A DNA stretch of 64,000 nucleotides from Winogradskyella eximia (GCF_003386165.1 NZ_QRDV01000005.1:186001-250000), one strand, 5' to 3'; shown: positions 8,585-18,353, counted from the first letter of the stretch. The notes: a model not told the origin generated them from the letters alone. Made by a program: numbers and translations.

Positions 8585-9424
8585 ATGGCGATAATCACTT
8601 TAACGACTGATTTTGGAGAAAAAGACCACTTTGCTGGAGCCATAAAAGGAGCTATTTATAGCGAACTTGAGGATATTAAAATTGTAGATATCTCACATTA
8701 TGTCTCTCCTTTTAATATCTCTGAAGCGGCTTACATTATTCAAAATGCATACAGCAGTTTCCCAAAAGGATCTATTCACTTAATAGGAATAGATTCAGAG
8801 TTAAGCGCTGAAAATAAGCATATTGCAGTAAAACTAGACGACCATTACTTTATATGTGCTAACAACGGCATTATGAGTATGATTTGCACTGAAATTGTAC
8901 CAGAAAAAATAGTTGAAATTAACATCCATGATAAAGTTGAAACCAATTTCCCTGTTTTAGATATTTTTGTAAAAGTGGCTTGCCATATTGCACGAGGAGG
9001 TACATTAGACGTTATAGGAAAAGTTATTAACACTATAAAGCCAATCAAAAATTTAAATCCTTTTGTTAATGACGAGCAAAATCAAATTATTGGCACTATC
9101 ATTTATATTGATAATTATGGCAATGTAGTCACAAATATTAAACGTAAATTTTTTGAATCTTTTCAAAAAGGTAGAGCCTATGAAGTTTTTGCTAGAAACC
9201 ATAAGTTTAAAATAATATTTAATAAATATAGCGACATCTTAAATTACGATGATGACGAAACGTCTAAACGTAATCTTGAAGGTAAAGGTATGGTTGTATT
9301 TAATTCCTCTGGTTATATAGAAATTGCCGTTTATAAAAGTAATAATAGTACCGTTGGTAGCGCTTCTACTTTAATGGGATTAAAAACAATGGATACGGTA
9401 ACCATTAACTTTTTAAATCCATAA
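8585..9424 (+). CDS. S-adenosyl-L-methionine hydrolase (adenosine-forming), DUF62 family
   Basis: This 279-residue protein opens with ITLTTDFGEKDHFAGAIKG, the signature of the DUF62/SAM hydroxide adenosyltransferase family, followed by IHLIGIDSE and FICANNGIMSMI. Known members use a water-derived hydroxide to split SAM into adenosine and methionine. Halogenase relatives use chloride or fluoride, but the insert diagnostic of the fluorinase is not seen. The gene is followed 4 nt later by a small monooxygenase-like gene. Confidence 0.88.
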   Translation: MAIITLTTDFGEKDHFAGAIKGAIYSELEDIKIVDISHYVSPFNISEAAYIIQNAYSSFPKGSIHLIGIDSELSAENKHIAVKLDDHYFICANNGIMSMICTEIVPEKIVEINIHDKVETNFPVLDIFVKVACHIARGGTLDVIGKVINTIKPIKNLNPFVNDEQNQIIGTIIYIDNYGNVVTNIKRKFFESFQKGRAYEVFARNHKFKIIFNKYSDILNYDDDETSKRNLEGKGMVVFNSSGYIEIAVYKSNNSTVGSASTLMGLKTMDTVTINFLNP

Positions 9425-9428
9425 GCTT

Positions 9429-9725
9429 TTGTTAGTAAGAATTGTAAAAATGAGTTTCGAACCGTCAAAAATTGAAGAATTCTTGGCTAATTTTGAAACT
9501 GTTAAAGAAAAGATTCGCAATTTTGAGGGTTGTCAATTTTTAGAGCTTTATCGTGATCAGAATAATACAAACATTTTTTTTACTTATAGTTATTGGAGTT
9601 CTGAAGACGATTTAAACAACTACAGACATTCTGAATTGTTTAAAGGCGTTTGGGCAAAAACGAAACCAATGTTTAATGGGAAACCTGAAGCTTGGAGTGT
9701 AGATAAATTGGCGAGTTTAAAATAA
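9429..9725 (+). CDS. Antibiotic biosynthesis monooxygenase (ABM)-like dimeric alpha-beta barrel protein
   Basis: This 98-residue single-domain protein has the ferredoxin-like ABM fold (strand LVRIVKMSF, helix EEFLANFETVKEKIRNF, strand CQFLELYRDQ, strand NIFFTYSYW, helix LNNYRHSELF). The start is TTG at 9429. The first ATG, at 9451, would remove half of the first beta strand, so TTG is preferred. It lies 4 nt after the SAM hydrolase stop and is presumably co-translated. The substrate is unknown. Confidence 0.75.
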   Translation: MLVRIVKMSFEPSKIEEFLANFETVKEKIRNFEGCQFLELYRDQNNTNIFFTYSYWSSEDDLNNYRHSELFKGVWAKTKPMFNGKPEAWSVDKLASLK

Positions 9726-9793
9726 AAAACAATAAAAGCCTTGTAATCTCTATAATTAATAAGACCACAAGACAAAAAACTGAATACTAATTT

Positions 9794-10516
9794 ATGTTAG
9801 CAATATTAAAAAAAGAAATAAATACCTTCTTCGCCTCACCAATTGGATACTTGGTTATTGGAGTGTTTTTATTACTCAATGGCTTATTTTTATGGGTATT
9901 TAAAGGTGAATTTAATATTTTAGATAATGGACTAGCCAGATTATCGTCATTTTTTCTATTGGCTCCTTGGATTCTTATTTTTTTGGTTCCGGCTGTAACC
10001 ATGCGCAGTTTTAGCGATGAAAAAAAGCAAGGCACCTTAGAATTGTTAGTCACAAAGCCTATTTCTCATTTTCAAATTGTATTAGGAAAATATTTTGGTG
10101 CATTTGCTCTGATTTTAATGGCTCTAATACCAACGTTATTATACGTATACACGGTTTCACAATTAGGAAACCCTGAAGGTAATCTCGATTTAGGAAGTAC
10201 CATTGGCTCATATTTTGGATTGCTATTTTTAATTGGTGCCTATACTGCCATTGGAGTGTTTGCTTCTACCCTATCAGACAATCAGATTGTGGCATTTATT
10301 ATTGCTGTTTTTATCTGTTTCTTTTTTTATTTTGGATTTGAAGGTTTATCTAATTATAACGTTTTTAATAACCTCATTTATATGGAAAACTTAGGTATGT
10401 CGGCACATTATAACAGTATGAGTCGTGGAGTTATTGACACTAGAGATTTAGTCTATTTTATTAGTATTGCCTTAGCTTTCTTACTATTTACAAAACTTAG
10501 AATCCAAAAACAGTAG
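9794..10516 (+). CDS. gldF: Gliding motility ABC transporter permease GldF
   Basis: This 240-residue inner-membrane protein has six hydrophobic segments and the ABC-2 pattern MRSFSDEKKQGTLELLVTKPIS at about residues 70-91. The opening LKKEINTFFASPIGYLV and the synteny with gldG and dnaN identify it as GldF, the membrane subunit of the Gld ABC transporter needed for gliding in some flavobacteria. The ATPase partner GldA is not encoded in this window. Confidence 0.92.
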   Translation: MLAILKKEINTFFASPIGYLVIGVFLLLNGLFLWVFKGEFNILDNGLARLSSFFLLAPWILIFLVPAVTMRSFSDEKKQGTLELLVTKPISHFQIVLGKYFGAFALILMALIPTLLYVYTVSQLGNPEGNLDLGSTIGSYFGLLFLIGAYTAIGVFASTLSDNQIVAFIIAVFICFFFYFGFEGLSNYNVFNNLIYMENLGMSAHYNSMSRGVIDTRDLVYFISIALAFLLFTKLRIQKQ

Positions 10517-10517
10517 A

Positions 10518-11015
10518 ATGATTTTTACACCATTATTAATTGTATTCTTATGCGTAGTATTTGTGCTGTTGTTTTTATTTTTAAACACAGTAGATAAACG
10601 TAAATGGTTAACTGCACTCATCAGTTTAGTGCTTACACCTTTTGTGTTTTTCTTTTTATTTTATCCTTTTCTAAATATTGTTAGCAGTTACCATCATCAA
10701 AAATATTTTGATAATAACGCTTGGATAGAAAAACCTGAATTGCGCTACGAAATGATTGATAATACCATGGAATCTGATACGTTAATTGGTGCTTCAAAAG
10801 AAAAAATAACAATGCTTTTAGGTAATGCTGAATGGCTTTCTTGGGATGACGCAAAAAAAGCGCATGATACTAACAAATGGAATTATGGACTTGGCATAGA
10901 ACCAGGAGCATTTAATGATAAAAAGGAATGTTTAGAAATTACTTTTCAAGATGAAAAAGTAATAGCTTTAAAAACCTATCAAGAAGAAATAACCTTCGAT
11001 AATGAAAAAGAATAA
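10518..11015 (+). CDS. Uncharacterised membrane protein between gldF and gldG
   Basis: This 165-residue protein starts 1 nt after the gldF stop and overlaps gldG by 14 nt. Two N-terminal TM helices (residues about 5-22 and 31-55) precede a soluble part of about 100 residues containing KITMLLGNAEWLSWDDAKKA. That motif resembles the small-protein-A/BLIP-like pattern in which a strand is followed by LG...W. I do not recognise a named family. Its position inside the gld operon suggests a link to the transporter, but that is inference. Confidence 0.7.
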   Translation: MIFTPLLIVFLCVVFVLLFLFLNTVDKRKWLTALISLVLTPFVFFFLFYPFLNIVSSYHHQKYFDNNAWIEKPELRYEMIDNTMESDTLIGASKEKITMLLGNAEWLSWDDAKKAHDTNKWNYGLGIEPGAFNDKKECLEITFQDEKVIALKTYQEEITFDNEKE

Positions 11016-12672
11016 ATTTATACTATATATAGTTGCTGTTGTTGTTGGAGTAATCATTGTCAATGCAATTTCGGGTTCAGTATATCAACGCTTCGACCTT
11101 ACAAAAGATCATCGTTATACACTTTCTGATGCTACAAAGTCATTAATTAGTGACTTAGATTCTCCTTTGATTATTGATGTGTTTTTAGAAGGTGATTTTC
11201 CTTCAGAATTCAGATTACTTCAAACTGAAGTGAAACAAATGGTTGATGAATTTCAATTAGAATCTAACCAAATTTTCGTTAATTATATAGATCCCATAAA
11301 AGATGAAGCTACAAGACAACAATATATTGAAGAATTAACAAATGCTGGCTTAGAACCCTATATAAATACAGATAACAGCACCGGAAAAGTAACCCAAGAT
11401 ATTATTTTTCCATGGGCTTTTGGAAGCTACAAAGACCAAACCATTAAAATTCCGCTTTTAAAACGAAGCATTACACAAGGTTTACAAGAACAAATTAATA
11501 ATTCAATCCAATCTTTAGAATATGCCTTTGCTGATGGGTTTAGTAAGCTCGTTAATGCTAAAGAAAAAAAGATTGCGATTTTAAAAGGTAATGGCCAATT
11601 AGATGATATTTATATTGCTGATTTTTTAAAAACAATTAAGCCTTATTATAATTTAGCGCAATTTACATTAGATAGTGTAGCAACCAACCCACAAGGCACC
11701 TTAAACAAATTATTAGATTACGATTTAATTGTTTCAGCAAAACCAAGTATTGCTTTTACGGAAAATGAAAAATTAGTTTTAGATCAATACACCATGAATG
11801 GAGGTAAAAGTCTATGGCTTACTGAATCTGTGGTTATGGACAAAGACAGTTTGTACAATGCTGCTGGCACAGGCGTTTCTATTATGCGCGATTTACAACT
11901 AAATGATTTTTTCTTTAAATATGGAGTGCGCGTAAATCCGACCTTGGTAAAAGACTTAATCTCAGCTCCAATAATGTTAACAATTGGAGAAGGCAGTCAG
12001 GCACAAATGCAACCTTTGCAATGGCAATATTCTCCTTTAGCAGCTTCAAATCCAAATCATCCAATTACTAAAAATATAGATTTGGTAAAATTTGATTTTG
12101 CGAGTCCGATTGACACCTTAAAAAATGGAATCAAAAAATCTATATTATTACGAAGTTCACCAAAATCTAAAACCGAAGGCGCACCAACTACAATTTCTTT
12201 AGATAATGTAACTCAAGCTCCAGATGAAGCTAGCTATAACTTAGGCCCTCAAAACTTGGCTGTTTTATTAGAAGGTGAATTTCCTTCTGTTTATGACCAA
12301 CGTGTTTTACCTTTTAAAGTGAATAACTTTAAGTCTAAAAGCCAAAAAACCAAGATGGTTATCATTTCTGACGGAAATGTTATTAAAAATGAAGTGATAA
12401 AGAATAGGCCTTTAGAATTAGGGTTCGATCAACTCACTGGAAAATCATTTGGCAACAAAGAATTTCTTCTAAATACGGTGAATTACTTATTAGACGATAC
12501 AGGACTTATAAACATAAGAGCTAAAGAAATTACAGTAGCGTTTTTAGATGCAGACAAAGTAAAAGACAGTAAAGGCACTTGGCAATTTATTAATATTGCT
12601 TTACCACTCATAGTTTTAGGATTATTTGGCTTTATATTCAACTATTTACGAAAACGTAAATACGCATCGTAA
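11002..12672 (+). CDS. gldG: Gliding motility ABC transporter auxiliary protein GldG
   Basis: This 556-residue protein is anchored by an N-terminal TM helix (ILYIVAVVVGVIIVNAIS) and a C-terminal one (residues about 530-548) followed by a basic tail. Between them lies a large extracytoplasmic domain with the family opening RFDLTKDHRYTLSDATKSL and a GATase-like core (VAILKGNGQLDDIYIADFL; YDLIVSAKPSIAF). It is the companion of GldF in the Gld ABC complex. It overlaps the preceding orf by 14 nt. Confidence 0.93.
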   Translation: MKKNKFILYIVAVVVGVIIVNAISGSVYQRFDLTKDHRYTLSDATKSLISDLDSPLIIDVFLEGDFPSEFRLLQTEVKQMVDEFQLESNQIFVNYIDPIKDEATRQQYIEELTNAGLEPYINTDNSTGKVTQDIIFPWAFGSYKDQTIKIPLLKRSITQGLQEQINNSIQSLEYAFADGFSKLVNAKEKKIAILKGNGQLDDIYIADFLKTIKPYYNLAQFTLDSVATNPQGTLNKLLDYDLIVSAKPSIAFTENEKLVLDQYTMNGGKSLWLTESVVMDKDSLYNAAGTGVSIMRDLQLNDFFFKYGVRVNPTLVKDLISAPIMLTIGEGSQAQMQPLQWQYSPLAASNPNHPITKNIDLVKFDFASPIDTLKNGIKKSILLRSSPKSKTEGAPTTISLDNVTQAPDEASYNLGPQNLAVLLEGEFPSVYDQRVLPFKVNNFKSKSQKTKMVIISDGNVIKNEVIKNRPLELGFDQLTGKSFGNKEFLLNTVNYLLDDTGLINIRAKEITVAFLDADKVKDSKGTWQFINIALPLIVLGLFGFIFNYLRKRKYAS

Positions 12673-12757
12673 ATTTAATACTTAGCTATATTAAAAAAGA
12701 CGCTGTAGTAAGGGTAATTTGTTAATAAGTTTGTTTTATAAAACCCTTCTATTAAGA

Positions 12758-12765
12758 TATATTTG
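12758..12765 (+). promoter_or_regulatory. Candidate -7 box upstream of dnaN
   Basis: TATATTTG (TAnnTTTG) is preceded by a TTTG at 12730-12733, a spacing of 24 nt and slightly long. It lies about 130 nt before the dnaN ATG in the 220-nt gldG-dnaN gap. Confidence 0.35.
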
Positions 12766-12892
12766 TAACACAAACTAAAAATTAAAACTCATCTATTCAA
12801 TATGAAACATTTAGCCTCATAGGTTAGATTTTATCTTAAAATTCTATTAGGATGTTTCAGATTAAGAATAGAAAACAATTAATATAGAACAC

Positions 12893-14011
12893 ATGAAATT
12901 TATTGTTTCAAGCACCTATTTATTAAAACAACTTCAAGTATTGGGAGGTGTTATTAATAGCAGTAATACTCTACCTATTTTAGATAATTTCTTATTTGAA
13001 CTTAGCCAATCTAAATTAACTATTTCGGCTAGTGATTTAGAAACAACGATGTCTGCAACTATTGATGTAGAAAGTGACTCAGAAGGTAGCATTGCTTTAC
13101 CAGCAAGATTACTTTTAGATACGTTGAAGACGTTTCCTGAGCAACCTTTAACCTTTGTTGTAGAAGAAAATAACACGGTAGAAATTAGCTCTAATCATGG
13201 TAAGTATGCGTTAGCTTATGCTGATGGTGCAGAATTTCCAAATGCAGTTTCTATTGAAGACGCTAGCACAACTACCATAATGGGAGATATCTTAGCTACC
13301 GCAATTAGCAAAACGATTTTTGCTGCTGGTAACGATGATTTAAGACCCGTAATGAGTGGTGTTTTCTTTCAGTTTTCTCAAGATAATTTAACGTTTGTAG
13401 CAACTGATGCTCACAAATTGGTAAAATATACTAGAAACGATGTTAGTGCAACGGAAACAGCAGAATTCATTATGCCTAAGAAACCATTAAATCTTTTAAA
13501 AGGTATTTTAGCAGGAAGTGATGATGATGTTTTAGTAGAATACAACGAATCTAATGCAAAATTCACTTTTGAAAACTCAATATTAATTTGTCGTTTAATA
13601 GATGGGAAATATCCTAATTACGAAGCGGTAATTCCTAAAGAGAATCCAAATAAATTAGTAATTGACAGAACACAATTTTTAAACTCTGTACGTCGTGTTA
13701 GTATTTTCTCTAACAAAACAACCCATCAGATCCGTTTAAAAATTGCTGGAGCAGAATTAAATATTTCTGCTGAAGATATTGATTACTCTAACAAAGCAGA
13801 AGAACGTTTAACTTGTGATTACCAAGGTGACGATATGCAAATTGGTTTTAACTCACGTTTCTTAACAGAAATGATAAATAACTTAAATTCAGATAACGTT
13901 CAGTTAGAAATGAGTTTACCAAATAGAGCAGGTATCTTAACACCAATTGACGGTTTAGATGAAGGTGAGCACGTAACAATGCTTGTAATGCCAGTAATGC
14001 TTAATAATTAA
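12893..14011 (+). CDS. dnaN: DNA polymerase III beta subunit (sliding clamp)
   Basis: This 372-residue protein has the usual clamp length and three repeated domains. Motifs include MKFIVSSTYLLKQLQVLGGVI at the start, SDLETTM, FVATDAHKLVKY in the middle and a C-terminal VTMLVMPVML. It forms a ring dimer that tethers DNA polymerase. The gldG-dnaN neighbourhood is typical of flavobacteria and differs from the dnaA-dnaN arrangement of other phyla. A bidirectional terminator follows. Confidence 0.97.
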   Translation: MKFIVSSTYLLKQLQVLGGVINSSNTLPILDNFLFELSQSKLTISASDLETTMSATIDVESDSEGSIALPARLLLDTLKTFPEQPLTFVVEENNTVEISSNHGKYALAYADGAEFPNAVSIEDASTTTIMGDILATAISKTIFAAGNDDLRPVMSGVFFQFSQDNLTFVATDAHKLVKYTRNDVSATETAEFIMPKKPLNLLKGILAGSDDDVLVEYNESNAKFTFENSILICRLIDGKYPNYEAVIPKENPNKLVIDRTQFLNSVRRVSIFSNKTTHQIRLKIAGAELNISAEDIDYSNKAEERLTCDYQGDDMQIGFNSRFLTEMINNLNSDNVQLEMSLPNRAGILTPIDGLDEGEHVTMLVMPVMLNN

Positions 14012-14042
14012 GAATTAATTTCTTGCACCTTAATTCAATATA

Positions 14043-14070
14043 AAAAGGCTCACCAATTGGTGAGCCTTTT
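14043..14070. terminator. Bidirectional terminator between dnaN and DUF4870 gene
   Basis: A perfect inverted repeat has arms AAAAGGCTCACC and GGTGAGCCTTTT around AATT. It carries an A-run on one side and a T-run on the other, so it can serve both converging genes. Confidence 0.9.
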
Positions 14071-14091
14071 CAATTCCATATCTTTTAATAA

Positions 14092-14454
14092 CTAACTAAC
14101 AAAATTAATAGACAATGGATAGCTAGGTAATTCTCCATTACTAGCTTTTATAGCATTTACAATCGGCATTACAAATGCTAAGATTGCAACTAATATTAAG
14201 ATTAAAATACCCAATCCAAGAGCAAAGATTAAAGGAATACTTATTAATGAATAAACAATAAGACTTATTTGAAAGTTTAAAATAGCTTTTCCATGCGCAT
14301 CCATACCTTCAACTTGTTCTTTCTGTGTTGCCCATAGAATTAATGGTGCTATTATTCCACCAAAAACAGTGGCGTATGTTAGTAATTGAGATAAATGTGT
14401 GATTACTAATAATTGATTGTCTGTGCGTTTAAGCGTGTGATAATTTGATTCCAT
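14092..14454 (-). CDS. DUF4870 (Tic20-like) membrane protein
   Basis: This 120-residue protein has three to four TM helices. It shows the DUF4870 pattern TYATVFGGIIAPLILWATQKE, then HGKAILNFQISLIVY, then a Gly-rich hydrophobic stretch and AIKASNGELPSYPLSI. The open frame extends ten codons further upstream to 14484, but I place the start at the ATG at 14454 (MESNYHTLKRT), where related proteins begin. The function is unknown; it sits alone between dnaN and the RND-linked genes. Confidence 0.75.
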   Translation of the reverse strand: MESNYHTLKRTDNQLLVITHLSQLLTYATVFGGIIAPLILWATQKEQVEGMDAHGKAILNFQISLIVYSLISIPLIFALGLGILILILVAILAFVMPIVNAIKASNGELPSYPLSINFVS

Positions 14455-14542
14455 AATTGATGATTTTACACTAATAGGACGCAAACAGATTTAATTTGTT
14501 ACATTCTATAACATAAAATTAACAAGAGGAACAACTTCCACC

Positions 14543-14728
14543 CTATTTTTTTACACCCAATTTCACTAAAATAGTTTCTAACAAGCACCATTTCGTAAAA
14601 GCAGACTGAATTAAGTTGACACCAATAAATACGGTAAACCACATCCAATTTGGGCTCACGTAAACCGAAAGCACTACGCTTAATAAGACCATAACACCAA
14701 CGATGACTCTAAAATATGTATTTAACAT
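14543..14728 (-). CDS. DUF2892 (YgaP-like) small membrane protein
   Basis: This 61-residue protein has two TM helices and the pattern YFRVIVGVMVLLSVVLS...WFTVFIGVNLIQSAFTKWC-LETIL, typical of DUF2892 domains that often accompany rhodanese or sulfur-handling genes. It lies 18 nt downstream of the PII-like gene and downstream of the RND operon on the same strand, so it may be the last gene of that transcript. Confidence 0.75.
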   Translation of the reverse strand: MLNTYFRVIVGVMVLLSVVLSVYVSPNWMWFTVFIGVNLIQSAFTKWCLLETILVKLGVKK

Positions 14729-14746
14729 TTTAATTAATTTTTAAGT

Positions 14747-15052
14747 TTATATAAATTTTTCAATAGGAACTACAATCGCTTTTATAGGATTGTTAGTTTC
14801 TAAATTTTCATTAAATTCTTTTATGGCCTTGAATAAAGAATCTATATGTTCCTCATCTGTAAACGAAAAGAACATGCTAGATTCGTTTCCTCCTTTTTCT
14901 GCAGGAAACCAATTAGAAGCCATTAATAAAGACGAACTATTTTTATGTCCATCAATTTCAGAACTACTAAAGTTTTCTATATCTGCCTTTTTAAACAGTT
15001 TCAAAACTTCTTTTTGATACTGTTCTACTGCTGTAACTATGACTAATTTCAT
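14747..15052 (-). CDS. PII-like/DUF3240-type small regulatory protein associated with RND efflux
   Basis: This 101-residue soluble protein has the beta-alpha-beta ferredoxin-like order of the PII/CutA superfamily: MKLVIVTAVEQYQKEVLKLFKKADI, a flexible Ser-rich loop, SMFFSFTDEEHIDSLFKAIKEF, and NPIKAIVVPIEKFI. It directly follows an RND pump gene. In proteobacteria, small DUF3240/PII-like proteins occupy the same position next to heavy-metal RND systems. I infer a ligand- or metal-sensing role for the pump. The family call rests on fold pattern and context only. Confidence 0.55.
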   Translation of the reverse strand: MKLVIVTAVEQYQKEVLKLFKKADIENFSSSEIDGHKNSSSLLMASNWFPAEKGGNESSMFFSFTDEEHIDSLFKAIKEFNENLETNNPIKAIVVPIEKFI

Positions 15053-15071
15053 TTGTTTCTATTTTTATACA

Positions 15072-15147
15072 ACCTGCAAGGTTTTACCAACCTTGTAGGT
15101 TTAGTTTTCAATCTTTCATACCTATAAGGTTTTAGAAACCTTGCAGG
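15072..15147. repeat. Two palindromic dispersed repeats downstream of the RND pump gene
   Basis: Copy 1 (15072-15100) is ACCTGCAAGG-TTTTACCAA-CCTTGTAGGT. Copy 2 (15120-15147) is an imperfect palindrome with arms ACCTATAAGGTTT and AAACCTTGCAGG. Copy 2 recurs identically at 19464-19491, on the other side of the pump and adaptor genes. Such ACCTnnAAGGTTT palindromes are common intergenic elements in Flavobacteriaceae. Confidence 0.8.
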
Positions 15148-15158
15148 AAAAACTCGAC

Positions 15159-18100
15159 TTACTTAAAATTCTTCTTCTCTATCATATAATACACTAATGG
15201 CACCACCAACAATGTTAATACTGTTGACACAATAGTTCCGCCCATTAATGAGATTGCTAATCCTTGGAAAATTGGGTCAAATAAAATCACAAAGGCTCCA
15301 ATGACAACTGTTCCTGCTGTTAATAAAATTGGTGTGGTTCTCACAGCTCCAGCTTCAATAGCAGCTTGTTTTAATGGTATACCTTCTGCTGTTCTTAAGT
15401 TGATAAAGTCAATCAGTAATACTGAGTTTCTCACCATGATTCCTGCTAAAGCAATCATTCCAATAAAAGAAGTTGCAGTAAAGAATGCTCCCATGAGCCA
15501 ATGTCCCAGAATAATCCCGATTAAGGATAATGGAATTGCAACCATCATAACAATTGGTGCTTTAAAGTTTTGAAACCATCCTACTATTAATATATAAATC
15601 AAAATAATAGCTCCTAAAAAGGCAATACCTAAATCTCTAAAAACTTCTAAAGTAATTTGCCATTCACCATCCCATTTCACAGTATAGTTATCTTCAAACT
15701 CTGGTTGACCTAAATACATTTCATTAATCTCAAAGCCTTGTGGCAATGGAATTTCTTTCAATTTTTCTTCCATACCAAGAATAGCATAAGCAGGACTTTC
15801 TAAGTCTCCAGCCATATCTGCCATCACATAAACCACACGTTTTTGATTTTTGTGATAAATGCTTTTTGCAGCAGTATTTTGAGATATATCAACTAAATCT
15901 GAAATTGGTACCATGTTACCTTGTTTCGATTTTACCTTCAATTGTGAAATATCGGAAATAGTAGATTTCTCTTTTTCATCTAAAGCTAACACCAAACCAA
16001 TTTGGTTAACAGCATCTTCATCGTACAAATTAGTAATCGCTCTATTAGATAAAGCCATATTCATAGTGTATGCAATTTGCTGTGGTGCCACTCCATACAA
16101 CATAGCTTTCTCTTTGTTGATGTCAAATTGATATTCAATTTGGTCGTCTTCAACCATCCAATCAATATCAACCACATCGGCTGTGTTCTTTAAGATATCT
16201 TGAACGTGGTTTGCAACTTTAATTTGTTCTTCATAATCAGGTCCATAAATTTCAGCAACAATAGTAGATAAAACTGGTGGTCCTGGTGGCACTTCAACCA
16301 ACTTCACATTGGCATTATATTTCGCTGCAATTTTCTGAATATCTGGACGCATTAATTTGGCGATATCATGACTCTGTGCTGAACGGTCTTCTTTGGCTAA
16401 TAAATTCACTTGAATATCTGCCATATTACTTCCACCACGCAAATCATAGTGACGCACTAAACCATTAAATGTAATTGGCGCAGACGTCCCAACATAGTTT
16501 TGATAATTAACGACTTCTGGTCTGTTTGACAAGTATTGTGAAATCTCTTGAGCGACAACACCAGTACGTTCTAGGGTGGTGCCTTCAGGCATATCAATAA
16601 CCACTTGGAATTCATTCTTGTTATCAAAAGGCAACATTTTTACAGCTACTGAATTGGTAAAAAACAGAACCATAGTTCCCATTAATACTGCAAAAGTTCC
16701 TAATAAAAACAACCAACGCTTGCCTTTACTTTCTAAAAGTGGTCTTTCAAACTTGTTGTAAATTCTATAAATAAGCGTGTCTTCAACAGCTTTTTCAGGC
16801 TTCTCTTCTGCTCCTTTCTTGTCTTTTTCTCTCAAGAAAATATACCCTAAATATGGTGTAATTGTTAAAGCAACAAATAAGGATAAAATCATAGCAATAG
16901 ATGCTCCAATTGGCATTGGTGCCATGTATGGTCCCATTAATCCAGATACAAACGCCATTGGTAATACAGATGCAATGACTGTAAATGTTGCTAAAATGGT
17001 TGGGTTACCTACTTCGTTAATGGCGTATAAAGCAGCTTGTTTAAATGGCAAACGCTTCATTTTAAAATGCCTGTGCATGTTTTCGGCAATAATAATTGAG
17101 TCATCGACGACGATTCCTGTTACAAATACTAATGCGAATAACGTGATTCGGTTTAGCGTGTAATCCATCATATAATAACTCAACAACGTTAACGCAAACG
17201 TAATTGGTACTGATAAAAACACAACCAATCCACCTCGCCAACCCATGGCTAACATTACAACAATGGTTACTGCAAAGATAGAACCGATAAGGTGTAATAG
17301 TAATTCTGACACTTTATGAGACGCTGTTTCTCCGTAGTTTCTTGTAATTTCTACATGAACATCATCTGGAATTAAAGTACTACGTAAATGGTCTACCTTG
17401 TCTATAATCACTTCCGCGATTTTCATGGCATCTGCACCTTTTCGTTTGGCAACAGAAATAGTAACTGCAGGATATTCAGACTTATAATCAGCTGATTTTT
17501 CGCCTCCTTTTCCAAATCCTAAACTCACATAATTCTGTGGCACTTCTGGACCATCAATAATTTTAGCCACTTGTTTTAAATAAATTGGCTGATTTTGTTG
17601 CACACCAACCACTAAGTTTTCGACATCTGTTACAGATGCTAAGAACTTACCTGTATTTACCAAAAACTCCGTGTCACTTTTATCAAAACTTCCAGCACTT
17701 AATTGACTATTGTTAGCCTTAATCATTTCTGAAACTGACAAGAAATCTAATCCGCTCGCTGCCAATTTATCCTTATCTAATACCACACGTAACTGACGGT
17801 CTCTTCCTCCAATTTTGTGTGTAATAGCTACGTCATTTACCTTTTTAATTTCAGCCTCTAATTCTTGAGCCATTTGGTTTAACTGGTAATCGTCATAATT
17901 CTCACTCCACAAGGTTAAACCCAACATTGGCACATCATCAATAGCACGTGTTTTCACCAACGGAAACGTTACACCAGCTGGCATTTGGTCCATGTGTTTA
18001 TTGATTTCGTTGTACATCTTTACAAACGAACGCTCAATATCTTCACCTACATAAAACTGAACAATCACCATTCCTTGTTCCTTCATGGACGTTGAATACA

Positions 18101-18353
18101 CATATTCTACACCTTTAATATTCGATATTAATTGCTCTAAAGGTTTAATGACACGCGATTCTACTTCCGTAGGACTTGCGCCAGGATAACCCACAAAAAT
18201 GTCTGCCATAGGCACGTCGATTTGTGGTTCTTCTTCACGCGGAATTAAAAACGAACTATATACACCAACCACCATAAATACAATCATCAAAAGCACTGTA
18301 AGCTTCGATTGCATAAATACTTTGGCGATTTTACCTGCGATTCCTTCTTTCAT
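15159..18353 (-). CDS. Efflux RND transporter permease subunit
   Basis: This 1064-residue inner-membrane pump has the 2 x 6 TM RND layout with two large periplasmic loops. Motifs are the N-terminal PREEEPQIDVPMADIFVGYPG, the TM4 proton-relay aspartates in FVTGIVVDDSIIIAENMHRH, and the second-half GMIALAGIMVRNSVLLIDF. It should work with the adaptor and TolC encoded just upstream. The substrate cannot be read. The PII-like and DUF2892 neighbours and the redox-type promoter argue for stress or metal/sulfur-related export rather than a drug pump. It lies 10 nt after the adaptor gene. Confidence 0.93.
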   Translation of the reverse strand: MKEGIAGKIAKVFMQSKLTVLLMIVFMVVGVYSSFLIPREEEPQIDVPMADIFVGYPGASPTEVESRVIKPLEQLISNIKGVEYVYSTSMKEQGMVIVQFYVGEDIERSFVKMYNEINKHMDQMPAGVTFPLVKTRAIDDVPMLGLTLWSENYDDYQLNQMAQELEAEIKKVNDVAITHKIGGRDRQLRVVLDKDKLAASGLDFLSVSEMIKANNSQLSAGSFDKSDTEFLVNTGKFLASVTDVENLVVGVQQNQPIYLKQVAKIIDGPEVPQNYVSLGFGKGGEKSADYKSEYPAVTISVAKRKGADAMKIAEVIIDKVDHLRSTLIPDDVHVEITRNYGETASHKVSELLLHLIGSIFAVTIVVMLAMGWRGGLVVFLSVPITFALTLLSYYMMDYTLNRITLFALVFVTGIVVDDSIIIAENMHRHFKMKRLPFKQAALYAINEVGNPTILATFTVIASVLPMAFVSGLMGPYMAPMPIGASIAMILSLFVALTITPYLGYIFLREKDKKGAEEKPEKAVEDTLIYRIYNKFERPLLESKGKRWLFLLGTFAVLMGTMVLFFTNSVAVKMLPFDNKNEFQVVIDMPEGTTLERTGVVAQEISQYLSNRPEVVNYQNYVGTSAPITFNGLVRHYDLRGGSNMADIQVNLLAKEDRSAQSHDIAKLMRPDIQKIAAKYNANVKLVEVPPGPPVLSTIVAEIYGPDYEEQIKVANHVQDILKNTADVVDIDWMVEDDQIEYQFDINKEKAMLYGVAPQQIAYTMNMALSNRAITNLYDEDAVNQIGLVLALDEKEKSTISDISQLKVKSKQGNMVPISDLVDISQNTAAKSIYHKNQKRVVYVMADMAGDLESPAYAILGMEEKLKEIPLPQGFEINEMYLGQPEFEDNYTVKWDGEWQITLEVFRDLGIAFLGAIILIYILIVGWFQNFKAPIVMMVAIPLSLIGIILGHWLMGAFFTATSFIGMIALAGIMVRNSVLLIDFINLRTAEGIPLKQAAIEAGAVRTTPILLTAGTVVIGAFVILFDPIFQGLAISLMGGTIVSTVLTLLVVPLVYYMIEKKNFK

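Noticed and set aside
15301..17163. Several plus-strand open frames of 60-128 codons inside the RND pump gene
   Set aside because: They are antisense shadows of a well-supported 1064-codon gene and encode no recognisable motif.
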